Assembly (NCBI GenBank): GCA_029782225.1 | Contig: JAKOVF010000329.1 | Location: 1 to 64,000, forward strand | Length of the DNA stretch: 64,000 nucleotides | DNA from: Chloroflexota bacterium | Lineage (GTDB): Bacteria; Chloroflexota; Anaerolineae; Anaerolineales; Villigracilaceae | Direction: 5' to 3' | Part shown: positions 24,403-33,649 of the stretch, piece by piece | Layout of the letters: every line of letters begins with the position of its first letter | Numbering within the stretch: position 1 is the first letter of the stretch | The notes under the pieces: model-generated | Databases searched by the model: none | What the model was told of the DNA's origin: nothing | Seen by the model: the letters and a program-made list of their open reading frames with translations, nothing else | Made by a program: the position numbers and the translations under genes

Positions 24403-25464
24403 ATGAAGAAATTAAGTAAGTTCATTGCAGTGCTAGCCATGATGGTGTTCCTGCTTCTGCCCACCCGGGCTGCACAGGCTCAGGGGCCAGATCACGGCGG
24501 CAAGATTGTGTTCGGCGAGAGCTACACACTGAAGAGCGGCGAAACGCTCAATGGCGACCTGGTCGTTTTCGGTGGGAACGTGACGATTGAAAAGGATGCG
24601 ACCGTTACGGGAAGCATCGTTGTCTTTGGCGGGACCATAGAGTTGCAGGAGGGCGCCACCATCCAGAAGGATACGGCGATGATCGGTGGCACGATGGATG
24701 CCAGCGGAATTGTGAACGGTGATGTATTCGTCATGGGCGGGCGCATTAACTTGAATGACACTGCTGTCGTTCACGGCAACATCTCCACCATGGGCGGCGA
24801 AGTCCAACGCGACCCCAAGGCACAAGTGGATGGCCAGATCCTCGAAAACATCCCTGCGCCGGCAGTCCAGATTCCAACCGTTGTGCCGGGAGCGCCCAAC
24901 GTTCCGAATGTGCCGCCGCATATCAATGTGAATGTCAATCCGCTCGGCGAAGCTGCCATGGTTGTGCTGCGTGCCCTGATCGTCGCCGCGCTGGCGATGC
25001 TGTTGACACTTTTCCTTCAGCCGCAGTTGGAGCGCGTGTCTGATGCAATCCTGCACCAGCCTGTGGTCGCCGGAGGCTTCGGATTGCTGACCGCTGTGCT
25101 TGCTCCATTCGTGCTCCTGATCCTCGTCGTTACGATCATCCTGATCCCGGTGGCTTTTCTGGCGCTGGTCGTCCTGCCGCTGGCGTGGTTGTTCGGTGTG
25201 ATCGCTCTGGGTCAGGAAGTGGGTGACCGTTTTGCCAAGGCGGTCAATCAGACCTGGGCGCCTGTCCTAGCCACGGGAGTGGGAACCTTCCTGCTTATGC
25301 TGGTCGGTGGATATATTGGAATGATCCCCTGCGTCGGCTGGCTGCTGCCGTTCCTGATCGGTATTGTGGCGATTGGCGGCGTGATTATGACGCTGTTCGG
25401 TACTCGGTCTGCGCCGGGCACGTTGGTACAGGTTCAGCCTGTTGAAGTTCCCCCAGCTTCATAA
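24403..25464 (+). CDS. Bactofilin-like repeat protein with membrane segments
   Basis: 353 aa from the ATG at 24403 (AAGGAG before it). A signal peptide (1-26) is followed by a right-handed beta-helix-like repeat (about 35-145) with recurring G-D-V/L-V-x-G-G units (NGDLVVFGG, TGSIVVFGG, NGDVFVMGG), as in polymer-forming bactofilins. A Pro/Val linker and four membrane helices follow. The signal peptide puts the repeat outside the cytoplasm, unlike cytoskeletal bactofilins. Third gene of the sigma/anti-sigma operon and a likely target or envelope-stress effector. Confidence 0.78.
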   Translation: MKKLSKFIAVLAMMVFLLLPTRAAQAQGPDHGGKIVFGESYTLKSGETLNGDLVVFGGNVTIEKDATVTGSIVVFGGTIELQEGATIQKDTAMIGGTMDASGIVNGDVFVMGGRINLNDTAVVHGNISTMGGEVQRDPKAQVDGQILENIPAPAVQIPTVVPGAPNVPNVPPHINVNVNPLGEAAMVVLRALIVAALAMLLTLFLQPQLERVSDAILHQPVVAGGFGLLTAVLAPFVLLILVVTIILIPVAFLALVVLPLAWLFGVIALGQEVGDRFAKAVNQTWAPVLATGVGTFLLMLVGGYIGMIPCVGWLLPFLIGIVAIGGVIMTLFGTRSAPGTLVQVQPVEVPPAS

Positions 25465-25516
25465 TCGATTTGTCAGACAACTGAACTGGGCCATGATGCC
25501 CACATGATATAATGAG

Positions 25517-25552
25517 CCCGCCTCGGGAGAAGGAACCCGGGGCGGGTTTTAT
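25517..25552 (+). terminator. Rho-independent terminator
   Basis: CCCGCC-CGGG / CCCG-GGCGGG stem followed by TTTTATTA. A TATAAT at 25507-25512 just upstream is probably accidental. Confidence 0.8.
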
Positions 25553-25556
25553 TATG

Positions 25557-25625
25557 CCCCCTCACCCCTGTCCCTCTCCCTCCTGAGCGCAGTCGAAGGA
25601 TGGGAGAGGGGCCGAGGGTGAGGGT
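25557..25625. repeat. Palindromic intergenic repeat, families B and C combined
   Basis: Outer arms CCCTCACCC.../...GGGTGAGGG and CTCTCCC/GGGAGAG enclose the core TCCTGAGCGCAGTCGAAGGA (25581-25600), which also occurs near 57.4 kb and, diverged, inside dnaD. Confidence 0.7.
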
Positions 25626-25638
25626 AAGTCGAGGAATC

Positions 25639-26760
25639 ATGGTTTCAATTACTGCCAAGAACGAAGTTCCCAACACGCCAGTCCACAACACGCCGCCGCC
25701 GTTGATCGAGATCTCGGGCACACATCGCGAGATGGGATGTCAGATTGGAGAAGCGCGGCGCGGGCAGATCCAGCACAGCATTGCCAATGCGCATGTTCTC
25801 ATCGAACAATCCTATTCACAGCTTGAACTCACCTGGGCTGGCGCGCAGATTCAGGCCCGTAAGTATTTACCATTTGCCGAAGAGCGCTATCCCCAATATG
25901 TGGATGAAATGCGCGGTATCGCTGAAGGCGCGAATGTCAGCTTTGATGATGTGATGGCCTTGAATGCGATGGAGGCGGTCACGATGGATGCGCTGCACCT
26001 CACGCGCTGCACCAGCTTCGCGGTCAACGAGACGCGCACCGCAGATGGTCATGTGCTGGCGGCGCATAATGAGGATTGGCTTCCCGAGGACGAGGATGAT
26101 GTTTATGTGATCGCCGCGAATCCGAAGGATGAACCCCCGTTCCTTGCCATGACGTATGGCGGGCTGCTGCCCAATGTGGGATTCAACGCCTTTGGCATTG
26201 CCCAGCTTATTGACTCCGTATATCCAACAGACTCACGCATTGGCATTCCCCGTCTCGTGGTTGCGCGTGCCCTGCTCGCCGCGAGGCGCATCTCCGGTGC
26301 AATTGGACGGGCGCTCATCTCGCATCGAGCCGCAGGCTACAACCATCTGCTCGTCCATGAAAGCGGTGAGATGTACTCCATCGAAGTCTCCGCGCGCAGA
26401 TTCGAAATCCTGCATGGCACGGACGGTTACATGGTGCATACCAATCACTATCTGGCGCCGACCATGAAGGAGATCGAGAGCGAGCCTGAAGAGCTGATCT
26501 CCTCCCGCGTGCGTTATTTCCGCGCCAATCGCCTGCTCCGTCAGAGTTCAACACACTCCATTAAAAGCTTGCAGGCCATTCAAAAGGACCATGTCAACCT
26601 GCCGAATTCCATCTGCAACCATGCCATCGAATGGACTGACCCGCTGGACCGCGAGAAGACTATCAATGTGATGGTCATTGACTTGACCGCGCGCGAGATG
26701 CACATCGCCTGGGGCAATCCCTGCCAGAATGTCTATCATACGTATCATTTGAACGCGTAA
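25639..26760 (+). CDS. C45-family peptidase (acyl-CoA:6-APA acyltransferase-like)
   Basis: 373 aa from the ATG at 25639. The family's N-terminal nucleophile Cys would be C124 in TRCTSFAVN, with AAHNEDWLPE shortly after, the standard sequence of this Ntn-hydrolase family. Members autocleave before the Cys and hydrolyse or transfer amide-linked acyl groups; the substrate is unknown. The frame is open upstream to 25600, but through the palindromic repeat. Confidence 0.85.
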   Translation: MVSITAKNEVPNTPVHNTPPPLIEISGTHREMGCQIGEARRGQIQHSIANAHVLIEQSYSQLELTWAGAQIQARKYLPFAEERYPQYVDEMRGIAEGANVSFDDVMALNAMEAVTMDALHLTRCTSFAVNETRTADGHVLAAHNEDWLPEDEDDVYVIAANPKDEPPFLAMTYGGLLPNVGFNAFGIAQLIDSVYPTDSRIGIPRLVVARALLAARRISGAIGRALISHRAAGYNHLLVHESGEMYSIEVSARRFEILHGTDGYMVHTNHYLAPTMKEIESEPEELISSRVRYFRANRLLRQSSTHSIKSLQAIQKDHVNLPNSICNHAIEWTDPLDREKTINVMVIDLTAREMHIAWGNPCQNVYHTYHLNA

Positions 26761-26777
26761 AGAAAAGTAAGAATAAA

Positions 26778-26807
26778 GAGACCGCTGGCGAGGCGGTCTC
26801 TTTGTTT
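26778..26807. terminator. Bidirectional terminator between convergent genes
   Basis: Perfect stem GAGACCGC/GCGGTCTC with T-rich sequence on both strands. It ends both the C45 peptidase transcript and the opposing MFS transcript. Confidence 0.85.
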
Positions 26808-26817
26808 TGTTCGAGCA

Positions 26818-27984
26818 CTAATCGGCAGCTATTGCTGGAACCACTTTTGGGGAAGGTTCCTTGAGCAGCAAAGCAATGGGTGAGGCGGTGAGCACCAGGC
26901 CAGTCGTCATGATCAGCACAAAGGGGAAGCCGCGCGTTTCTGCCAGGGGACCGGTATAAAGCAGTCCCAGCGCGCCGGAGGAGAAGATAAATCCAAGTAC
27001 AAGTCCGGATGCAAGCGCCATGCCGCCAGGGATCAATCGCTGGGCCAGCACCACCATATTGCTGTGAACCGCACCGGTCCCTGCACCTGCGAGTGGGACA
27101 AGCAGGTACAGCCAGGGTGACCAACCGATCTGGCTGGTGATGTAAATTGGAAGTGCTGAGAAGAATAACGCGGATGCCACGACAAATCGCTTGGGAAATT
27201 TATCCCCAAAGTGACCGCCGATGACGTTGCCGAGCGCCGAGCCGCCCATAAAAAGTCCCGCCATGCTGCCGTAGATGGTGGCACTCTGACCGAGGTCTTT
27301 GAGATATTTGGGCATCAGGTTGATCATGTTGGACTGCGCCGAGGATTGAAACGTCGCAACCAGCGCCAGCGCAAGGATGAACAGCCATCCGACCTGCATG
27401 CGCGAGCTTTGTCCCGGTGATGTATGAGGATGAGGTTGATTGGAGCGCAGTTGGACGGCGATCATCAGTCCGACCGGGATGGAAACCAGCGGCAGGATGA
27501 ACATGCCGGGTACGCCCAGTGCTGCAAGGATTAAACCGGTGATGATCGGTCCGAGAAAGTGTCCGCTCTGGCCGGCCGTAAAGAAGATGGATGTAGCAGT
27601 TGTCTCGCGGCCCTTCATGTGGTTGCGTCCCTGCAGCGTGGCCTGGACCGTGCCAACCGGGTGAAACGCAGATGAGCCCAGTGCGGCAATGACCAGACAA
27701 ACCAGCCCAACATTTCCACGTATCAGAAGCGTTGCGGAATAAAAGACGGTCATCCACAGCACACCCCCGGCCGCCAGCCAGCGCGGGCCCGCGCGGTCAG
27801 CGATCCAGCCGAAGAGCGGCTGTGTGAGAGCGGATGCCCAGATATAGATCGTTGAAAAGATCGCAATTTGGGTTGCGCTCAGCCCCAAATAGGTGATGAG
27901 GACCGGACGGCTGGAGTTGAACACGTCCACCATCAGGTGACCGACGGCAATCGAGGAGAAGAGGGAGTCAAAGAGAAGAGGCAT
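26818..27984 (-). CDS. MFS transporter, fosmidomycin-resistance-like
   Basis: 388 aa, 11-12 helices. Motif GWIADRAGPRWLAAGG after helix 2 and the opening DSLFSSIAVGHLMVDVFNSSRPVLI resemble Fsr-type MFS exporters. Located 42 bp after nadD on the same strand, so probably co-transcribed. Confidence 0.82.
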   Translation of the reverse strand: MPLLFDSLFSSIAVGHLMVDVFNSSRPVLITYLGLSATQIAIFSTIYIWASALTQPLFGWIADRAGPRWLAAGGVLWMTVFYSATLLIRGNVGLVCLVIAALGSSAFHPVGTVQATLQGRNHMKGRETTATSIFFTAGQSGHFLGPIITGLILAALGVPGMFILPLVSIPVGLMIAVQLRSNQPHPHTSPGQSSRMQVGWLFILALALVATFQSSAQSNMINLMPKYLKDLGQSATIYGSMAGLFMGGSALGNVIGGHFGDKFPKRFVVASALFFSALPIYITSQIGWSPWLYLLVPLAGAGTGAVHSNMVVLAQRLIPGGMALASGLVLGFIFSSGALGLLYTGPLAETRGFPFVLIMTTGLVLTASPIALLLKEPSPKVVPAIAAD

Positions 27985-28026
27985 TTGTGATCTACGTTTG
28001 ATCAGGTGGTCGAGTATCGAGACCAG

Positions 28027-28644
28027 TCATTTGATTCGCACTTCGTATAACCTGTGTTTGACAATGTATTCATACACTGAAGGCAATAGATAATAGCGGT
28101 AAGGCTCTCCATTTGCAATACGTCGGCGGATTTCTGTGGATGAAATGTTCTGCCGTAGCGTATCCACAAAACGGACCTTCCGGTCGATGCCCGGCAGCTT
28201 TTCCACCAACGACGAGACATCCACAGAATCTCCGGGGCGCCGCATCACGCCAATTTGGTGGACGGCAGCCACGAGGTCCGCCGGAGACCGCCAGGTGGGA
28301 AGGTCATGCAATGAGTCGCCTCCAATCAAGAGGATAATATCCGCCTCCGGTTCCTGTACTGCGAATTGTTTGATCGTGTCTACGGAAAAGTGCGGGCCCG
28401 GCCGCTCCAGTTCCAGGCGTGAGAGTTCAAAAAGAGGGTTGTCTGCGATCGTGAGGTCGAGCATGGCCAGTCGATGTTCGAGAGCGGTGATCGGGTCATT
28501 ATCCTTGTGGGGCGGGTTTGGCGTGAGTATCCAAAGCACGCGTGAGAGATTGAGTTGATAGGCTGATTCGCTGGCAAGCAGCAAATGGGCAAGATGAGGC
28601 GGGTCGAAAGTGCCCCCGAAGAGACCGATGCGTTGACGGGTCAT
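28027..28644 (-). CDS. nadD: Nicotinate-nucleotide adenylyltransferase
   Basis: 205 aa. GLFGGTFDPPHLAHL (6-20) is the nucleotidyl-transfer motif with H-x-x-H, and SSTEIRRRIANGEPYRYYLLPSVYEYI is the conserved C-terminal signature. Joins nicotinate mononucleotide and ATP to make deamido-NAD. TATACT (28651-28656) stands 6 nt before the ATG, so the mRNA is probably leaderless. Confidence 0.95.
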   Translation of the reverse strand: MTRQRIGLFGGTFDPPHLAHLLLASESAYQLNLSRVLWILTPNPPHKDNDPITALEHRLAMLDLTIADNPLFELSRLELERPGPHFSVDTIKQFAVQEPEADIILLIGGDSLHDLPTWRSPADLVAAVHQIGVMRRPGDSVDVSSLVEKLPGIDRKVRFVDTLRQNISSTEIRRRIANGEPYRYYLLPSVYEYIVKHRLYEVRIK

Positions 28645-28741
28645 GCGGAAAGTATATCGCAGGTTTTACGGGGCGTTGTCGAGTCCTTTATCAAATCTTT
28701 ACATTGGCGGGCTATGATGCCGTTGTCAAAAGGAGTTGAAT

Positions 28742-29011
28742 ATGTCAAACACAGTGAAATGGACGATCGGAGTCGTTATTGGATTGGTTGTGTTGTTCCT
28801 GGTGCCACTCGCGTGGCGATTGGTCTTTCCCGCCTATGGTTTTGGAATGATGAGCGGCGGTTATGGGCATATGCCTATGATGGGCGGATATGGCTACGGC
28901 TTCATGCCATTCGGGATGATCTTTATGTGGCTGATTCCCATCGGCTTGCTCGTATTGATCGGATTAGGGATTGCGGCGTTGGTGAAGTATTTGACGAACA
29001 AGACCCAGTAA
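28742..29011 (+). CDS. Small Gly/Met/Tyr-rich membrane protein
   Basis: 89 aa with two membrane helices (about 7-27 and 55-80) and a loop rich in Gly, Met, Tyr and His (MMSGGYGHMPMMGGYGYG). AAAAGGAG precedes the ATG. The loop suggests metal binding, for example copper, but this is a guess. Unrecognised. Confidence 0.7.
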   Translation: MSNTVKWTIGVVIGLVVLFLVPLAWRLVFPAYGFGMMSGGYGHMPMMGGYGYGFMPFGMIFMWLIPIGLLVLIGLGIAALVKYLTNKTQ

Positions 29012-29060
29012 TTTGATTGTGGTTCAAGGCAGGCATCTACATCCGGTTATACTCTAAAAA

Positions 29061-29096
29061 ACAGACTCACCTGCGAACGAGGTGAGTCTGTTTTTC
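29061..29096 (+). terminator. Strong Rho-independent terminator
   Basis: Perfect 12-bp stem ACAGACTCACCT/AGGTGAGTCTGT with a 7-nt loop, then TTTTTC. Confidence 0.92.
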
Positions 29097-29160
29097 TTCT
29101 TTGAATTGCTATTTTCTCTGTCTGTACGACAGAACAGGTTGTTTCATCGGATAGAACTTC

Positions 29161-31485
29161 TTATGGGATCGAGAAGTCCAGCTTGGTGCTCCATGGGCCA
29201 AGCCCTACACTGTTCCATGTTTGGATCCACCAAAAGTGAGGTCCAGTTGCAAGTGATACCGGTGCTGTAACAGTGCATGTACTGGCACCACACACGTCAG
29301 CTGCCTTGTACCATTGTTTGAACACATTCGAGGATGCGTCGTTGATCCACAGGTAATACCAGGTCGCGTCGGAGACTTTATTCCATGTATAGTCAGGATT
29401 ATTCGTGCCGATTGACCCTGTAGGTGAAACTAATGTGGCCGCGCCGGGTACGGTAGGGATCGTAACACTGAACGTCATGGCGCTGCTCCAAGGACCATAC
29501 CCGCCAGCGTTCCATGTCCGAATCCACCAACTGTGGGTTCCGACATCTAATGTGGTGGCAGGCGTGGCGGAACAAGTTGTGCCGTTGCAGTTTGCTTGGG
29601 CGGAGGTATACCATTGTTGAATCACAACCCCACTCGGGCCGTTTACCCACAGATAATAGTACGTTGCTCCGGTCACTTGATTCCAGGTATATGTGGGATT
29701 GTAATTCGTGCCAATGTCTCCAGAAGGGGTTAGCAGAGTGGACGCACCGGGCAATGGTGGCGTAAAAGTGCTGAAGGCCATAGGAGCGCTCCAGGGACCT
29801 ATTCCGGCCTCGTTCCAGGTTTGAATCCACCAGGTATGTGCACCGCTGCGCAATGTAGTGGCAGGTGTAACCGAACAAGTCGTGCCATTGCAATTCGCCT
29901 GGGCAGAAGTGTACCATTGCTTGATGACATTTCCGTTCGGGCCATTTACCCACAGATAGTACCAGGTTGAACCGCCTACCTGATTCCAGGTATAAGTGGG
30001 GTTGTAATTCGTATCGATATATCCAGTGGGCGTAACCAGAGTCGCTGCTCCCAGGGGAACTATACTGAATACTTTGCCAGTGCTCCATTGACCATAGCCG
30101 GCAGAGTTCCATGCCTGAACCCACCACGTGTAGGTTCCGCCCTTGAGCGTGAGGGGCGATGTGACCGAGCAGGAGCCGGCGCTGCAGATACTTACGGCAT
30201 CATACCAGGCACTGTACACTTTTCCAGAGGGATCACCAATCCAGAGTTGATATCGTGTGGCGGTCGAATCTTCGCGAGGCTCGATTTTTGTGGAATCACC
30301 ATTCGACATCGCCTTCATGGGGGCGGCATTCCAGATAAAGGTGGGTGTGTAATTTGTCCCAATGTCGCCGCTGGGGGAAACCAGGGTGGGAGTTCCGGGA
30401 GGGGTGGGGATAGGAGTGTTAAAAGCAAGTGCATTGCTCCACGGTCCATACCCGGTGGAATTCCAGGCTTGAATCTTCCAAGTGAAATCGCCTCCGCCCA
30501 ATGTAATGGAGGGGGTGGCAGCGCAGGTTCCGGCATTACAGAATGCGGAGGCCTGATACCACTGATTGAAGACCGTATTTCCTGTAGATCCTGTTATCCA
30601 TAGATAGTACCAGGTCGCGCCGCTGAGTTCATTCCATCGGTATGTGGGTGTTGATTCATTGATAATGCCGTCAGGAGAGATCAGTGTGACTTTTCCTATA
30701 AGGTTAGCCGTAGTGAAACTCCACCACGTGCCGCTGTTTGCCAGTGTGTTACCCCCGCTGTTGACGGCCTTGACCTGCCAGTAATATCGATTTCCCCATA
30801 TAAATTTGGCGTCATTCGGCATCGTATAGGTTGTGACATTGCCCACGTCTTTCCATGCGCCGAGGTATGCGCAATTTGTGTCATTGATGGTAGGGGTATA
30901 GCAAACCTGGTAGGAGGTGGCTCCGGTGCTGCTCTGCCACGAAAGCATCCGGCTGGCAATACTTAGATCATTATCGGCAGGCATGCTCTTTGAAAATGCG
31001 CCCGGCGGATTCCCCCCGAGGGTAGTGAATGACCAGACCTGTCCACCATCTGCATCTATCCTTTCCTTTTGCGTACAAGTGGAGTCTTTGCAGTTTACCA
31101 GCTGTATCTGCCAAAAATAGGTTACACCTTGTGTTAAACCTGAGATGCTATATTGAGTGGTAGTCAACACGCCAGCGTAATTACATGTGCCGCCTGTGGC
31201 ATAGTAGCAGTATTTATAATACTGGTCAAAGCCATAGGGGTTTGAAGGAGCAGCGTTCCATTTCAGCGTTACAGAAGTAGCCTGGCTGGTCGCGCCATTG
31301 GCTGGCGATACTTTGCCAAATGTAGTGACCGCGGAAACTCCTGAAAACACCGCCCCCATTTTGGATGCGGGTGCCTGTTGAGCACTGGCGGCCAGCACAT
31401 TGCTGGGTTTCGCAGCCAATGCCATGAGAGTCATGATTAAAATAAGAATAAGGATGAGCCGGTTTCGAGTTGGTCTTGAAATCAT
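29161..31485 (-). CDS. Secreted protein with five tandem Trp-rich beta-sandwich repeats
   Basis: 774 aa. A signal peptide (1-32) leads to two FN3-like domains, then five repeats of about 98 aa to the end, each with the pattern PTYxWNxxxGATWYYLWV...QWY...C...C-x-TPxxTLxxGxHTWWIQTWNxxGxGPWS. The two Cys per repeat are 5-8 residues apart and could form disulfides. The second repeat has an insertion of about 17 polar residues (MKAMSNGDSTKIEPRED). It ends at the repeat, with no anchor or sorting signal, so it is probably exported and perhaps carbohydrate- or surface-binding. AGGAGG precedes the ATG. Confidence 0.8.
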   Translation of the reverse strand: MISRPTRNRLILILILIMTLMALAAKPSNVLAASAQQAPASKMGAVFSGVSAVTTFGKVSPANGATSQATSVTLKWNAAPSNPYGFDQYYKYCYYATGGTCNYAGVLTTTQYSISGLTQGVTYFWQIQLVNCKDSTCTQKERIDADGGQVWSFTTLGGNPPGAFSKSMPADNDLSIASRMLSWQSSTGATSYQVCYTPTINDTNCAYLGAWKDVGNVTTYTMPNDAKFIWGNRYYWQVKAVNSGGNTLANSGTWWSFTTANLIGKVTLISPDGIINESTPTYRWNELSGATWYYLWITGSTGNTVFNQWYQASAFCNAGTCAATPSITLGGGDFTWKIQAWNSTGYGPWSNALAFNTPIPTPPGTPTLVSPSGDIGTNYTPTFIWNAAPMKAMSNGDSTKIEPREDSTATRYQLWIGDPSGKVYSAWYDAVSICSAGSCSVTSPLTLKGGTYTWWVQAWNSAGYGQWSTGKVFSIVPLGAATLVTPTGYIDTNYNPTYTWNQVGGSTWYYLWVNGPNGNVIKQWYTSAQANCNGTTCSVTPATTLRSGAHTWWIQTWNEAGIGPWSAPMAFSTFTPPLPGASTLLTPSGDIGTNYNPTYTWNQVTGATYYYLWVNGPSGVVIQQWYTSAQANCNGTTCSATPATTLDVGTHSWWIRTWNAGGYGPWSSAMTFSVTIPTVPGAATLVSPTGSIGTNNPDYTWNKVSDATWYYLWINDASSNVFKQWYKAADVCGASTCTVTAPVSLATGPHFWWIQTWNSVGLGPWSTKLDFSIP

Positions 31486-31658
31486 TTTGCCTCCTGAAGA
31501 GTTTTGACTCTTCGTGATGATGCTGGAACGTGCAACTGCAAGGAATAGTTCCCGATTTGCAGGCGTTTTGACCCAGCCTGTCAGAACTCATCAATTTTAT
31601 CTCCCCGTGCCCCCGGACGCTATGTCGCATAGGGCATAACAGCGCTCAGATGTTTGCC
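31486..31658 (-). promoter_or_regulatory. Long structured 5' leader of the secreted repeat protein
   Basis: About 173 nt between the expected transcript start and the ATG. It contains CAGGC-loop-GCCTG and a GAAGAGT-CAAA-ACTCTTC hairpin directly before the AGGAGG site, which could mask or expose it. No known riboswitch class was recognised. The rest of the 365-bp gap up to 31850 holds only the two divergent promoters. Confidence 0.45.
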
Positions 31659-31664
31659 CGAAAA

Positions 31665-31694
31665 ATTATAGATATACACCCCCTGAGTTTTCAA
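31665..31694 (-). promoter_or_regulatory. Promoter of the secreted repeat protein
   Basis: On the minus strand, TTGAAA (31689-31694), an 18-nt spacer and TATAAT (31665-31670). Confidence 0.65.
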
Positions 31695-31850
31695 GTGTCA
31701 TTTGTCACAGCTTTAGAAAGGCACTTGGGTGGTTGTCTTACAACTTCTTACTCGTCTGATGATTATGCTGTTTACCTGATATTATACTCATGGAGTAAGA
31801 CACAGGTGCAAGCAAGATCGGATTTTGGCAGGATGCGGAAGGAATTTACT

Positions 31851-33017
31851 ATGATGAACAGTTATGACGCAATTGTGATCGGGGCAGGCGTGGTGGGGGT
31901 TAGCGTCGCGTTTCATCTGGCGGAACGCGGGCTGAAACCGGTCATTTTGGAACGCAAAGAAATTGCTGCCGGCGCGACCGGCCGTTCAAGCGGACTCGTG
32001 CGTATGCATTACGACCTTGAAGCTGATTCGCGGCTGGCATGGGTCAGCTTTCAATATTTCTGGGACTGGCATGAGCGGGTAGGCGGCGAATGCGGCTTCA
32101 CGCGTACCGGATTTCTATTCATTGAGTCTCCTGAGCATAATGAGAGTGTGAGCGCGAACGTGGAAATGCACAGACGCATTGGGATTCCTACGAGCACCAT
32201 TTCGGCGGCGGATGTGCAAAAACTCGTCCCGTCTTTCAAAACCGACGATTTTGACATTGCAGCCTATGAACCTGAATCTGGATATGCAGACCCGGTGCTG
32301 ACCGCCAACTCATTCCTTGCTGCCGCAAAGCGGCTCGGATCGGACTACGTTCAGGACTGCGCGGTGACCGATATCATCGTCAACGCTGACAAAGTGACCG
32401 GCGTCCGAAGTACGCGCGGCGATTTCAGCGCGCCGATCATCGTCAACGCGGCGGGCGCATGGGCAGGGAAAATCGCTGAGATGGCCGGTGTAGCCATCCC
32501 TCTCGATACGTGGACACATGACGTGGCGCACATCCGCCGGCCCGCGGAAGTGGGAGATCATCCCACCGTAATTGACAGTTCGCTGAATATGTATTTCCGC
32601 CCGGATTCAGGCGGTCTGACGCTGGTCGCTTTGGAGGATGATAACCGCCTGGGTGAGGCGCCCGACTCCGAGGTCGGGTATGTTGCGAAGGATTTTGTCG
32701 AGCGCGCGGTGGAACGGATCTGTCGCCGCATTCCGGCCATGGAAAACGGTTCGCTGCATTCGTCGCACGTGGGCCGCGATGGCTTGACCCCTGATCAGCG
32801 TGCGGTGATCGGCGCGGCCGGGCCGCGGGGATTTTATCTCGCCACTGGATTCAGCGGCACCGGATTCAAAACATCTCCGGCAGTGGGATTGTGCATGTCA
32901 GAATTGATTCTTGATGGGGAAGCCAAGACAGTTGATATCACCGGCTTTGACCCTGGCCGCTTTGCCCGCGGCGAATATCTCAGGGGTGAGCACGATTACG
33001 GCGATCTCTGGCGGTAA
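31851..33017 (+). CDS. FAD-dependent oxidoreductase (DAO/sarcosine-oxidase-like)
   Basis: 388 aa from the ATG at 31851 (GGAAGGA upstream; a second ATG follows at once). GAGVVGVSVAFHLAERG (about 11-27) is the FAD-binding Rossmann motif and LERKEIAAGATGRSSGLVR continues it. ATGFSGTGFKTSPAVG near the C-terminus is typical of DAO-fold amine oxidases. It oxidises a secondary amine or amino acid; the substrate is unknown. TATACT at about 31786 gives a 60-nt leader. Confidence 0.88.
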   Translation: MMNSYDAIVIGAGVVGVSVAFHLAERGLKPVILERKEIAAGATGRSSGLVRMHYDLEADSRLAWVSFQYFWDWHERVGGECGFTRTGFLFIESPEHNESVSANVEMHRRIGIPTSTISAADVQKLVPSFKTDDFDIAAYEPESGYADPVLTANSFLAAAKRLGSDYVQDCAVTDIIVNADKVTGVRSTRGDFSAPIIVNAAGAWAGKIAEMAGVAIPLDTWTHDVAHIRRPAEVGDHPTVIDSSLNMYFRPDSGGLTLVALEDDNRLGEAPDSEVGYVAKDFVERAVERICRRIPAMENGSLHSSHVGRDGLTPDQRAVIGAAGPRGFYLATGFSGTGFKTSPAVGLCMSELILDGEAKTVDITGFDPGRFARGEYLRGEHDYGDLWR

Positions 33018-33040
33018 AACAAACCTTCGGAGGGTTAATT

Positions 33041-33406
33041 CTATTCTGGTTTATGTTTCAGCTTTGTATCTAGCGTCCCCCAGATGCCAGCCGGGAGTGA
33101 CGTCCCTGATCTCCTTCGTAAATTGACCTTGTAAATGGCGCATTCGCCGGTGCCGATACGTCTCAGCCAGAATTGTTTCGTAAGCGTATCCAGTGCCTGA
33201 CTGAAATTCTCCGGTGAGAGGCGTTCATCCAGCGGCAACTCGTTCATCGCCACATAGAGATGAGGATAATCCATTGGTTCACGCAATAAGAGTTTCACGA
33301 TCCTTCTCAGGGATGGGGATAATTCTGCCATGTCCATCGATGTGATGCCATCCGCTTTTTGTTGGATCTCTATTTTTTTCTGCAACCGGTCAAAAATTCC
33401 AGGCAT
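33041..33406 (-). CDS. Small winged-helix-like protein, last gene of the PrsW operon
   Basis: 121 aa. ELSPSLRRIVKLLLREPMDYPHLYVAM...LSPENFSQALDTLTKQFWLRRIGTGECAIYKV has the helix-helix-helix-wing rhythm of a small wHTH domain; the C-terminal 25 residues are basic. It starts 18 bp after the zinc protein. No family recognised. Confidence 0.6.
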   Translation of the reverse strand: MPGIFDRLQKKIEIQQKADGITSMDMAELSPSLRRIVKLLLREPMDYPHLYVAMNELPLDERLSPENFSQALDTLTKQFWLRRIGTGECAIYKVNLRRRSGTSLPAGIWGTLDTKLKHKPE

Positions 33407-33424
33407 GGGAACCCCTTTCTTCTC

Positions 33425-33637
33425 CTAATACAACTCAGGCATGCTGATCGGCTCAGGCTGTGGCTCGCACTCGCCGCACCAGATTACATTTGCAACGGCC
33501 AGCCCCTTGGGCACGTTATTCTCGCCCACGTACATCGCCAGAAAAGTGGACATCGTGGAGGCGTGTTCCTTGCAGACGAATCGCCCACAGAATGAACAGG
33601 CGGCGCGAGCGTCTTCTTCACAGTGCCAGCATTTCAT
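33425..33637 (-). CDS. Small Cys-rich zinc protein (B-box-like)
   Basis: 70 aa. CWHCEEDARAACSFCGRFVCKEH is a C-x2-C...C-x2-C...C-x2-H cluster as in B-box/treble-clef zinc domains, and a further WCGEC follows. Third gene of a tight operon; it might be an adaptor between the ATPase and the small DNA-binding-like protein. Confidence 0.7.
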   Translation of the reverse strand: MKCWHCEEDARAACSFCGRFVCKEHASTMSTFLAMYVGENNVPKGLAVANVIWCGECEPQPEPISMPELY

Positions 33638-33649
33638 CCCAAGACTCCT

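Noticed and set aside
25507-25550. A tiny transcript from TATAAT at 25507 to the terminator at 25550
   Set aside because: No -35 element and only about 35 nt long; most simply a chance TATAAT beside the terminator of the preceding operon.
31486-31658. A c-di-GMP riboswitch in the leader of the secreted protein
   Set aside because: The conserved GEMM core sequences are not present; the leader is structured, but the class is unknown.
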